11,932 nt of DNA. Origin: JBEIFW01 sp044370695. GTDB lineage: Bacteria > Actinomycetota > Acidimicrobiia > Acidimicrobiales > Ilumatobacteraceae. Made by a program: the position numbers and the translations under genes. This document shows positions 1 to 6,583 of the stretch, one piece after another. Position 1 is the first letter of the stretch. Every line of letters begins with the position of its first letter. Below the pieces are notes generated by a model, which did not search any database, was not told the DNA's origin, and saw nothing but the letters and a program-made list of their open reading frames with translations. The stretch spans positions 1-11,932 of the forward strand of contig JBILVB010000118.1 of assembly GCA_044370695.1 (NCBI GenBank), written 5' to 3'.

Positions 1-550
1 CGGCGTTGCGGTGGCGGGCCGGGTCGGGCCGGTCGAGCAGGCCCCGGGCGAAGGGTCGCCGGAACGACACCCGCACCCCGCCCGTGTACAGGTTCGGACC
101 GCCCCAGTCGTTGTAGGCGTTCCAGGTCGACGTCGACAGCACCAGCAGGATCGGTGACGTCGGGCGGTCGGCGGGCGCACGAACGCAGAACCCGGCGTGG
201 CGCAACGCGATGGAGCCGTCCTCCCTCGTGGTGCGTAGCCGGACCTCGTACCACCCGGGGATCCAGTCCTCCCCGACGCGCACGCTCCACGACCGCGCCC
301 AACCCGCTCCGGCCGCCGCTGCGTCGTCCGGGACGGTTCCCGGCGCGACCGCCACCTGGGTGGTGGCGACCGCCGGTCCGCCCGGGGCTCTCGCGATGTC
401 GACCGTGCACGTGAGCGGGCTCTCGGCCGGTCGGACGCGTCCCGAGAGACGGGCGACGGTGGCGCCCAGGTGGAGTTGCACCTGGTCTCCGGGGACGTAG
501 GAGAGCCGGTCGGAATAGCCCTCGACGGCCGGTGCGGGCTCGCTGGTCAT
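1..550 (-). CDS. N,N-dimethylformamidase large (beta) subunit-like protein, 5' part only
   Basis: An open frame starts at ATG 550 on the minus strand and runs off the left edge without a stop, giving 183 visible residues. The N-terminus holds the segment YSDRLSYVPGDQVQLHL (residues 12-28). Next come a beta-rich stretch and then LVLSTSTWNAYNDWGG (about 136-151) followed by NLYTGG. Both motifs are what I know from the large-subunit family of N,N-dimethylformamidase, an iron hydrolase that cleaves DMF to dimethylamine and formate. Many uncharacterised actinobacterial proteins share this domain, so the substrate is uncertain. The metal-binding part of the family lies further C-terminal and outside the window. 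The gene is divergent from korA. A TAGGTT box ends 7 nt before the ATG, suggesting a leaderless mRNA. The frame has good codon character and no stops. Confidence 0.75.
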   Translation of the reverse strand, partial: MTSEPAPAVEGYSDRLSYVPGDQVQLHLGATVARLSGRVRPAESPLTCTVDIARAPGGPAVATTQVAVAPGTVPDDAAAAGAGWARSWSVRVGEDWIPGWYEVRLRTTREDGSIALRHAGFCVRAPADRPTSPILLVLSTSTWNAYNDWGGPNLYTGGVRVSFRRPFARGLLDRPDPARHRNA

Positions 551-557
551 GTTTTCG

Positions 558-563
558 AACCTA
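558..563 (-). promoter_or_regulatory. -10 box of the dimethylformamidase-like gene (leaderless)
   Basis: TAGGTT on the minus strand, with 7 nt between it and the ATG at 550. Transcription would begin at or next to the start codon. No convincing -35 hexamer is visible. Confidence 0.5.
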
Positions 564-594
564 ATCGGCGGTCACGATGCAAATCCTCGGGGTG

Positions 595-600
595 TAGATT
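595..600 (+). promoter_or_regulatory. -10 box of korAB
   Basis: TAGATT lies 56 nt before the korA start, giving a 5' leader of about 50 nt. The following CCG and preceding G match the crotonase promoter at 3597-3606 exactly (GTAGATTCCG). No clear -35 is seen. Confidence 0.5.
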
Positions 601-656
601 CCGTCACACCGGGGTCGCCATGGGGACGGCAACGGAGAGGTGAGGGGGTTGAGGCG

Positions 657-2531
657 ATGACCGATATCGCCGATCAGTCGCCGGAATCACCGGAACTGCT
701 CGACCACGTCGTCATCCGGTTCGCCGGTGACTCGGGTGACGGCATGCAGCTCACGGGTGACCGGTTCACGTCCGTGTCGGCCTCGTTCGGGAACGACCTG
801 TCGACCTTGCCGGACTTCCCGGCCGAGATCCGGGCCCCAGCGGGCACGGTCAACGGGGTGTCGAGCTTCCAGGTCCACATCTCGGACCACGACATCATGA
901 CCCCGGGCGATGCACCCAGCGTGCTCGTGGCGATGAACCCGGCGGCGCTGAAGGCCGATCTGGGTCGGCTCGAGCAGGGCGGGACCTTGATCCTCAACAG
1001 CGACGCGTTCGAGGCCCGCGATCTGCACAAGGCGGGCTACGAGGTCGACCCCCGCCACGACGGTTCGCTCGAGGCGTACCGGGTGATCGAGGTGCCGATG
1101 ACCTCGCTCACGATGAAGTCGGCCGAGCCGCTCGGGGTGAAGCCTCGGGACGCAGAGCGCAGCAAGAACTTCTTCGCCCTCGGGTTGATCTCCTGGATGT
1201 ACACCCGACCGATCGATGCGACCTTGCAGTGGATCCAGGACCGCTTCGGGCGCACCGCCCAGATCGCCGGGGCCAACCGGGCGGCCTTCCTCGCGGGCTT
1301 TCATTACGGCGAGACCACCGACACCTTCGGCCACCGCTTCCAGGTGCGCCCTGCGGCCCTGCCGCCGGGCGAGTACACGAACATCAACGGCAACACGGCG
1401 CTCGCGTGGGGACTCGTCGCGGCCGGCCAGCTCGCCCACCTGCCGGTCACGCTGGGCTCGTACCCGATCACCCCGGCCTCGGACATCCTCCACGAACTGT
1501 CCAAGCACAAGAACTTCGGCGTACGCACCGTGCAGGCAGAAGACGAGATCGCCGCCGCGGGCATCGCGCTCGGCGCCGCCTACGCCGGCCACCTCGGGGT
1601 CACGACCACCTCGGGCCCCGGGGTGGCGCTCAAGAGCGAGACCGTGAGCCTGGCCGTGAGCCTCGAGCTGCCGATGCTGATCATCGACATCCAGCGGGGC
1701 GGTCCCTCGACCGGGCTCCCCACCAAGACCGAGGCGGCCGACCTCAACCTTGCGGTGTACGGCCGTCACGCCGAGGCGCCGGTGCCGGTCGTCGCCGCCT
1801 ACAGCCCGGCCCACTGCTTCGAGGCCGTGATCGAGGCGGCCCGCATCGCCCTGAAGTACCGGACGCCGGTCTACTTCCTCTCCGACGGGTACCTGGCCAA
1901 CGGCTCCGAGCCGTGGCGGCTCCCGGACGTCGAGGCCCTTCCCGACATCTCCGTCGCGTTCGCCGAGGGCTTCAACCACGTCGACGAGGACGGCAACGAG
2001 GTGTTCTGGCCCTACAAGCGCGACCCGGAGACCCTGGCGCGGCCGTGGGCGATTCCGGGAACCCCGGGGCTCATGCACCGCATCGGTGGGATCGAGAAGG
2101 AGGACGGCACCGGGAACATCTCCTACACGCCGGACAACCACTCGAAGATGGTCCACATCCGGGCGGCGAAGGTCGCCCGGATCGCCCACGACATGCCGCA
2201 GGCGACGGTCGTCGGCGACGAGGACGCCGAGCTGTGCGTGCTCGGGTGGGGATCGACGTGGGGGGCCATCGCGGACGCCACCCGTCGGGTGCGAGCCGGC
2301 GGAACGAAGATCGCGTGGGTCCATCTGACCCACGTGAACCCGTTGCCGGCCAACCTCGGCGACCTCCTGCGCCGCTACCGCAAGGTGCTCGTCCCCGAGC
2401 TCAACCTCGGTCAGCTGTGCCGCATCGTTCGGGCCGAGTACCTCGTCGACGCCCGCCCGGTCACGAAGGTGGCCGGTCTGCCCTTCACCGCCGCCGAACT
2501 CGAGTCGGCCATCACCGCCGCCCTCGCCTGA
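657..2531 (+). CDS. korA: 2-oxoacid:ferredoxin oxidoreductase subunit alpha (fused gamma-alpha), probably 2-oxoglutarate type
   Basis: 624 residues. KorA pairs with KorB to oxidise 2-oxoglutarate with CoA to succinyl-CoA and CO2, reducing ferredoxin in the cytoplasm. The N-terminal gamma domain (about 15-200) opens with VIRFAGDSGDGMQ (FAGDSGDG at 22-29). The alpha domain follows, with SYPITPASDI (YPITP at 269-273), QAEDEIAAAG, TTTSGPG and QRGGPSTGLPTKTEAADL (from 346). The C-terminal domain carries LGWGSTWGA. The gamma-alpha fusion and length match KorA of mycobacteria. The frame stays open back to an ATG at 549, but that extension overlaps the divergent promoter, has no ribosome site and no family similarity. 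I therefore start at ATG 657 (MTDIADQ), preceded by the purine-rich GAGGGGG. korB begins 12 nt downstream. Pyruvate or a branched-chain 2-oxoacid as substrate cannot be excluded. Confidence 0.93.
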   Translation: MTDIADQSPESPELLDHVVIRFAGDSGDGMQLTGDRFTSVSASFGNDLSTLPDFPAEIRAPAGTVNGVSSFQVHISDHDIMTPGDAPSVLVAMNPAALKADLGRLEQGGTLILNSDAFEARDLHKAGYEVDPRHDGSLEAYRVIEVPMTSLTMKSAEPLGVKPRDAERSKNFFALGLISWMYTRPIDATLQWIQDRFGRTAQIAGANRAAFLAGFHYGETTDTFGHRFQVRPAALPPGEYTNINGNTALAWGLVAAGQLAHLPVTLGSYPITPASDILHELSKHKNFGVRTVQAEDEIAAAGIALGAAYAGHLGVTTTSGPGVALKSETVSLAVSLELPMLIIDIQRGGPSTGLPTKTEAADLNLAVYGRHAEAPVPVVAAYSPAHCFEAVIEAARIALKYRTPVYFLSDGYLANGSEPWRLPDVEALPDISVAFAEGFNHVDEDGNEVFWPYKRDPETLARPWAIPGTPGLMHRIGGIEKEDGTGNISYTPDNHSKMVHIRAAKVARIAHDMPQATVVGDEDAELCVLGWGSTWGAIADATRRVRAGGTKIAWVHLTHVNPLPANLGDLLRRYRKVLVPELNLGQLCRIVRAEYLVDARPVTKVAGLPFTAAELESAITAALA

Positions 2532-2543
2532 CGGAGCACGACC

Positions 2544-3566
2544 ATGAGCGACACCATCGTCCCCATCACCACGAAGAAGGACTGGGTCAGCGACCAGGAG
2601 GTTCGCTGGTGCCCCGGCTGCGGCGACTACGGCATCCTGCAAGCGGTCCAGTTCCTCATGCCCGAACTGGGCGTGTCCCGTGAGAACACCGTGTTCGTCT
2701 CGGGCATCGGCTGCTCGAGCCGGTTCCCGTACTACATGAACACTTACGGCATGCACTCCATCCACGGTCGGGCCCCGGCCATCGCCACGGGCCTCAAGGT
2801 GGCCCGCCCGGACCTCGACGTGTGGGTCGTCACCGGCGACGGCGACGCGTTGTCGATCGGCGGCAACCACCTGATCCACGCGCTTCGCCGCAACGTGAAC
2901 CTCACCATCCTGCTGTTCAACAACCGGATCTACGGGCTCACGAAGGGGCAGTTCTCCCCGACGTCGGAGCTCGGCAAGGTCACCAAGTCCACCCCGCTGG
3001 GCTCGGTCGATCCGCCGTTCAACGCCCTCAACGTCGCGATCGGCGCCGAGGCGAGCTTCGTGGCCCGCACCCACGACCTCGACCGCAAGCACATGATGGA
3101 GATCTTCCGGGCCGCGCACGCCCACCGCGGGGCGTCGTTCGTCGAGATCTACCAGAACTGCAACGTGTTCAACGACGGGGCCTTCGACGGGGTGACCGGC
3201 AAGCAGGCCCGGCCGGCCAACATGATCAACCTCGTCCACGGGCAGCCGATCCGGTTCGGGACCGACGACGAGCGGGGCGTGACGATGGGTGCCGACGGGC
3301 AACTGCGGATCGTCGACGTGGCCGACGTCGGGGTGGACGCACTGCTGGTCCACGACGCCCATCGCACCGATCCGAGCCTTGCGTTCGCGCTCGCCCGGTT
3401 GAACACCGACGATCGTTCGCCCACCCCATTCGGGATCTTCCGGTCGGTGGATCGGCCCGAGTACTCCTCGGCGGTCGCCAACCAGGTGGTGGATGCCTCG
3501 GCACGCAAGGGACCCGGTGATCTCGCCGGCCTGCTGCGTTCCGGGGGAACCTGGTTCGTCAACTGA
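2544..3566 (+). CDS. korB: 2-oxoacid:ferredoxin oxidoreductase subunit beta, probably 2-oxoglutarate type
   Basis: 340 residues. This is the thiamine-diphosphate and iron-sulfur subunit paired with KorA. WCPGCGD (22-28) supplies C23 and C26, SGIGCSS supplies C57, and YQNCN supplies C206. These are the four cysteines expected to hold one [4Fe-4S] cluster. The TPP/Mg motif is GDGD (98-101) continuing to NNRIYGLTKGQ (126-136). STPLGSVDPPFN is typical of the family. The length is normal. GGAG at 2533-2536 sits 7 nt before the ATG, and only 12 nt separate it from korA, so the two are co-transcribed. No separate ferredoxin-like delta subunit is encoded in the window, so electrons must go to a ferredoxin from elsewhere. 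All cluster and cofactor residues I can identify are present, so the enzyme should be active. Confidence 0.94.
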   Translation: MSDTIVPITTKKDWVSDQEVRWCPGCGDYGILQAVQFLMPELGVSRENTVFVSGIGCSSRFPYYMNTYGMHSIHGRAPAIATGLKVARPDLDVWVVTGDGDALSIGGNHLIHALRRNVNLTILLFNNRIYGLTKGQFSPTSELGKVTKSTPLGSVDPPFNALNVAIGAEASFVARTHDLDRKHMMEIFRAAHAHRGASFVEIYQNCNVFNDGAFDGVTGKQARPANMINLVHGQPIRFGTDDERGVTMGADGQLRIVDVADVGVDALLVHDAHRTDPSLAFALARLNTDDRSPTPFGIFRSVDRPEYSSAVANQVVDASARKGPGDLAGLLRSGGTWFVN

Positions 3567-3597
3567 GCGAATCTTCGCGGCCGTGTCCCGGGCTACG

Positions 3598-3603
3598 TAG
3601 ATT
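3598..3603 (+). promoter_or_regulatory. -10 box of the enoyl-CoA hydratase gene (leaderless)
   Basis: TAGATT is separated by 7 nt from the ATG at 3611, so the mRNA would start at or beside the initiator codon. It gives this gene its own promoter in the 44-bp gap behind korB. Confidence 0.55.
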
Positions 3604-3610
3604 CCGGCCC

Positions 3611-4390
3611 ATGGCACTGGTCGATTTCCACGTCGAGGGACACCTCGGCTTCTTCACCCTCAACCGGCCCGAGGCCCGCAACGCCGTCAACGGTGATGTG
3701 GCCGAGGCCTTCGAAGCGGCGCTCGACCGCTTCGAGGAGGACCCGGACGTCTGGGTCGGCATCCTGCGGGCCAACACCGAGGGGCAGACCAATCCGGTGT
3801 TCTCGGCGGGAGCGGACCTCAAGGCGGTCAACTCGGGCGGCAAGCCGCTGGGTACCGCCCGAGGTGGGTTCGCCGGCTTCACGAACCGGGAACGTCGCAA
3901 GCCGGTGATCGCTGCAGTCGACGGCCTGGCAACCGCCGGCGGGTGCGAGATCGTGCTCACGTGCGATCTCGTGGTCGCCACCACGCGCTCGTCGTTCGGG
4001 CTGTTCGAGGTCAAGCGGGGGCTGGTGGCCGCCGCCGGGGGGCTGTTCCGCCTCCCGCGCGCCATCGGGCGGGCCGCGGCGATGGAGGCCATCTTGTGTG
4101 CCTCGACCTTCACGGCGGAGCGCGCCTTCCAGCTCGGCATGATCAACCGTCTCGTCGAGCCGGGCCAGGCCGAAGCGGCGGCGCGTGAGCTCGCCGAGCA
4201 GATCTGCGCCAACGCTCCCCTCGCCGTCTGGGAGAGCCGGAAGGTCGTGCTGGCATCGGACTGGGCCGATGACGCGACGCTGTGGGAGATGTCGAATGCC
4301 GGGGCCCGCGTGGTGATGCGGTCCGAAGACCTGAACGAAGGGCTCGCCGCGTTCGTGGAGAAGCGTCCGCCCGTGTGGCAGGGGCGCTGA
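3611..4390 (+). CDS. enoyl-CoA hydratase/isomerase family protein (crotonase fold)
   Basis: 259 residues, normal for the family. Crotonases stabilise a CoA-thioester enolate in an oxyanion hole, for example to hydrate 2-enoyl-CoA in fatty-acid degradation. FSAGADLKA (64-72) and DGLATAGGCEIVLTCDL (104-120) form the CoA-binding and oxyanion-hole segments. E113 (in GGCE) and E133 (in FEVKRG) sit 20 residues apart. These correspond to the two catalytic glutamates of rat mitochondrial enoyl-CoA hydratase (E144 and E164), so hydratase chemistry is plausible. The usual PGAGG loop reads AAAGGLFRLPRAIG here. The C-terminal helix carries the typical NEGLAAFVEKR. There is no Shine-Dalgarno, consistent with the leaderless promoter. 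The true substrate cannot be read from sequence. Functional association with KorAB is possible through the shared promoter word but unproven. Confidence 0.9.
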   Translation: MALVDFHVEGHLGFFTLNRPEARNAVNGDVAEAFEAALDRFEEDPDVWVGILRANTEGQTNPVFSAGADLKAVNSGGKPLGTARGGFAGFTNRERRKPVIAAVDGLATAGGCEIVLTCDLVVATTRSSFGLFEVKRGLVAAAGGLFRLPRAIGRAAAMEAILCASTFTAERAFQLGMINRLVEPGQAEAAARELAEQICANAPLAVWESRKVVLASDWADDATLWEMSNAGARVVMRSEDLNEGLAAFVEKRPPVWQGR

Positions 4391-4392
4391 CG

Positions 4393-4400
4393 AAGGAGGT
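4393..4400 (+). promoter_or_regulatory. orphan Shine-Dalgarno-like AAGGAGGT
   Basis: A near-perfect match to the 16S anti-Shine-Dalgarno sits 2 nt after the crotonase stop codon. No start codon follows at a usable distance: the first GTG (4415) is 14 nt away and opens a frame antisense to the SDR gene. It may be a relic of a lost downstream gene, or chance. Confidence 0.3.
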
Positions 4401-4403
4401 TCG

Positions 4404-4415
4404 CCCGCCGGCGGG
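4404..4415. terminator. possible bidirectional terminator between convergent genes
   Basis: CCCGCCGGCGGG is a perfect 12-bp palindrome in the 28-bp gap between the crotonase and SDR stop codons. It has almost no loop and no T-tract on either side, so termination is only a weak suggestion from its location. Confidence 0.25.
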
Positions 4416-4418
4416 TGG

Positions 4419-5216
4419 TCAGCCGTAGCGGCGGGAACCGCCGCCACGCTGCGTTCGCCCGCCGGCGACGAGCAGGTTCTCGCCCGTCACCCACGAGCCC
4501 GCCGGTGAGGCGAGGTAGGCGACGGCGGCGGCGACGTCCTCGGGTGTGCCGAGGCGACCGAGCGGGGTCGCGGCGGCGAGCTCGGCGAGGCGGTCCTCGT
4601 CGTCGGCCAGGGTGGTCCGGAAGGCCTCGGTGGGTACCTGACCGGGGGACACGGCGTTGACCCGGATGCCGCGCTCGGCGAGTTCGAGCGCCAGCGTCTG
4701 GGTGAGGTTGAGCATGGCTGCCTTGGCCGCGGCGTAGGGACCGGTGAGCGGCGAGCCCCGCATCCCGGCGCCGCTCGAGATGTTGACGATGCAACCACCC
4801 TGCACCATCCGGGCAGCGGCGGCCTTCGCTCCACGGAACGCGGTGGTCACGTTGAGCTCGAGCATCGAACGCCAGACGTCGTCGGGGGTGTCGACGAGCG
4901 GGCGCAAGGTCTTGTCGTCCGACCCGCCCACGTTGTTCACCCACACGTCGAGACGGTCGAAGGCCTCGAGGCAAGCGGCGGCGAGTCCCTCCATGGTCGC
5001 CTCGGTCCGTACGTCACCGACGACGACCACGGCCCGCCGGCCGGTCGCGGCGACGAGCCGAGCGGTCTCGGTGCAGTCCTCGAGTCGCCGCGCGTTCACG
5101 ACCACGTCGCACCCCAGTTCGGCCAGACCGACGGCGATGCCCCGGCCGATCCCCTGGCCCGACCCGGTGACGACGGCGGCGCACCCGTCGAGGTGGAACC
5201 GATCCCGCAGCGACAT
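4419..5216 (-). CDS. short-chain dehydrogenase/reductase (SDR family)
   Basis: 265 residues, a classical SDR: an NAD(P)H-dependent oxidoreductase with a Rossmann fold. TGSGQGIG (17-24) binds the dinucleotide. NNVGG (94-98), N122, ISS (146-148), Y161 and K165 (YAAAK) give the full catalytic set. VNAVSPGQVPTEAF (187-199) and a C-terminal LLVAGGRTQ segment complete the fold. NAR at 41-43 after the second strand hints at NADP preference, which is inference. The frame is open to an ATG at 5282, but that would overlap the MFS start and adds 22 residues without family similarity. ATG 5216 has GGAGGAG 2 nt upstream and yields the usual short N-terminus (MSLRDRF). It is divergent from the MFS gene and convergent with the crotonase gene. 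The substrate is unknown; a 3-oxoacyl or steroid/alcohol substrate would be typical. Confidence 0.9.
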   Translation of the reverse strand: MSLRDRFHLDGCAAVVTGSGQGIGRGIAVGLAELGCDVVVNARRLEDCTETARLVAATGRRAVVVVGDVRTEATMEGLAAACLEAFDRLDVWVNNVGGSDDKTLRPLVDTPDDVWRSMLELNVTTAFRGAKAAAARMVQGGCIVNISSGAGMRGSPLTGPYAAAKAAMLNLTQTLALELAERGIRVNAVSPGQVPTEAFRTTLADDEDRLAELAAATPLGRLGTPEDVAAAVAYLASPAGSWVTGENLLVAGGRTQRGGGSRRYG

Positions 5217-5240
5217 GGCTCCTCCGCTCGATCGGAGCCG

Positions 5241-5246
5241 AGGGTA
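5241..5246 (-). promoter_or_regulatory. -10 box of the SDR gene
   Basis: TACCCT on the minus strand, 24 nt before ATG 5216, leaving a short leader that contains the GGAGGAG ribosome site. It lies only 8 bp from the opposing -10 of the MFS gene. Confidence 0.45.
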
Positions 5247-5254
5247 GCGGGGGC

Positions 5255-5260
5255 TAGCGT
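5255..5260 (+). promoter_or_regulatory. -10 box of the MFS gene (leaderless)
   Basis: TAGCGT followed by 9 nt and then ATG 5270; no ribosome site lies in between. The SDR -10 box faces the other way 8 bp to the left. Confidence 0.5.
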
Positions 5261-5269
5261 GCGGATCGC

Positions 5270-6514
5270 ATGACCGAGGCAACCCCCCGCCGAGGGACGT
5301 TGCCCGCCGGCTTCCGCGTCCTGATCGCCGCCCAATTCCTGTCGACGACGTCGACGGTCGCGCAGGCCACTGCGCTCGGCGTGCTCGTATTCGGTATCAC
5401 CGGCCGCGAGCTCGACCTCGGCCTGCTCGGGCTCGCCGAGTTCCTGCCCACGGCGCTGCTCGCTCCGCTCGCCGGTCCGCTCGCCGATCGTGTCGACCGT
5501 CGTCGCGTCGCTGCGGTCGCGCTGTCGTGCGAGGCGGTCTGCGCGCTGGCGCTCGCCTGGTACGCCTCGACGTCGCCGACCTCGGTGACTCCCGTGCTGT
5601 TGCTGGTCGTCCTGTTCGGAGTGGCGCGTGCCTTCGCGGTGCCGGCGTCGCGGGCGCTCCCGGCGGATCTCGCGGCCCGCTCCGGTGCGCTGCCCCGTCT
5701 GGTGGCGTTGAGTTCGATCACCTGGCAGTCGGCGCTGGTGGTCGGCCCGGTGATCGGCGGGTTCCTCTACGCCGTCGGCGAACCTTGGCCGTTCGTCGTG
5801 GCCTGCGCCGGTCTGGTCGGTGCCGCCGGTGCCCTGCTGCGCATCCCGGCGCCGGCGGTGCGCCGGACGGCCGCCGAGGCTCGCGCTCGACCGCTGCACG
5901 AGGCGCTCGAGGGGCTGCGGTTCGTGCGCCGCAATCGGGTCGTGCTCGCTGCGGTCTCCCTCGACCTCATGGCGGTGCTCTTCGGCGGCGCCGTGGCGTT
6001 GCTGCCGGCGATCGCCGAGGAGCGTCTCGGGGTCGGCTCGGTCGGGCTGGGCTGGCTGCGCGCCTCGGTGGGTATCGGCGCCGGCCTGGCCACGTTGGCG
6101 CTCGCCGTGCGGCCCGTCCGGCGTCACGTCGGCACGGTGCTGTTCGTCGCCGTCGGGCTGTTCGGGGTGTTCACGATGGTGCTGGGCGTCACGACCCACT
6201 TCCTCGTCGCGTTCGTCGCGCTCGCTGCGCTGTCCGCGGCGGATTCCGTCAGCGTGTTCGTCCGGGCGACGATCGTGCCGCTCGCGACCCCCGAGGAGAT
6301 GCGGGGCCGAGTGCTGGCGGTCGAGAACGTGTTCATCGGCGCCTCGAACGAACTCGGGGCCTTCGAGTCCGGGGTGGCGGCGCAGTTCCTCGGGCTCGTC
6401 GCGGCGGTCGTGTTCGGCGGCGCCGCGACCCTCGCCGTGGTTGCGATCTGGGCGGTGCTGTTCCCCGAGTTGCGCCGAGTCGACCGCTTCGACGAGGTGG
6501 TCGCGACGACCTGA
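5270..6514 (+). CDS. MFS transporter, EntS-like exporter family
   Basis: 414 residues with about twelve hydrophobic segments spread along the chain, as in major-facilitator antiporters of the inner membrane. The loop between helices 2 and 3 has motif A in the form GPLADRVDRRRV (69-80). The central loop is basic (RRTAAEARARP), as usual between the two six-helix halves. TPEEMRGRVLAVENVFIGASNELG followed by FESG near the C-terminal half resembles the enterobactin exporter EntS and related MFS_3 drug or siderophore exporters. I infer export rather than uptake; the substrate is unknown, and no siderophore genes lie nearby. The start ATG 5270 fits the leaderless promoter. A Crp/Fnr regulator follows on the same strand after 69 bp, and the divergent SDR gene shares the 53-bp promoter region. 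Confidence 0.88.
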   Translation: MTEATPRRGTLPAGFRVLIAAQFLSTTSTVAQATALGVLVFGITGRELDLGLLGLAEFLPTALLAPLAGPLADRVDRRRVAAVALSCEAVCALALAWYASTSPTSVTPVLLLVVLFGVARAFAVPASRALPADLAARSGALPRLVALSSITWQSALVVGPVIGGFLYAVGEPWPFVVACAGLVGAAGALLRIPAPAVRRTAAEARARPLHEALEGLRFVRRNRVVLAAVSLDLMAVLFGGAVALLPAIAEERLGVGSVGLGWLRASVGIGAGLATLALAVRPVRRHVGTVLFVAVGLFGVFTMVLGVTTHFLVAFVALAALSAADSVSVFVRATIVPLATPEEMRGRVLAVENVFIGASNELGAFESGVAAQFLGLVAAVVFGGAATLAVVAIWAVLFPELRRVDRFDEVVATT

Positions 6515-6570
6515 GGGTGCGACGCCTCGCGGTGGCGCTCGACGGTGGGCCGGCGCCGCGTCGGGGGTGG

Positions 6571-6576
6571 GAGACT
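6571..6576 (+). promoter_or_regulatory. possible -10 box of the Crp/Fnr gene (leaderless)
   Basis: GAGACT stands 7 nt before GTG 6584, the same spacing as the clearer leaderless promoters in this window. It departs from TANNNT at the first base, so the call is weak. Confidence 0.3.
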
Positions 6577-6583
6577 TCGTGGC

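Noticed and set aside
549..656. N-terminal extension of korA from ATG 549
   Set aside because: It overlaps the divergent gene's start and both promoters, has no ribosome site, and the added 36 residues have no family similarity.
1229..2683. A 484-codon plus-strand frame inside korA and korB in another phase
   Set aside because: An Arg/Pro/Gly-rich shadow of korA without motifs; korA in the main phase has unambiguous domains.
687..3617. A 976-codon open frame on the minus strand opposite korA and korB
   Set aside because: It mirrors the third-position GC of the strongly supported korAB genes. The translation is low-complexity Arg/Gly/Val/Asp-rich text with no recognisable domain.
4400..4467. 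14-bp direct repeat TTCGCCCGCCGGCG at 4400-4413 and 4454-4467
   Set aside because: The flanks differ, and such a GC-rich word can recur by chance in a window of this size and composition.
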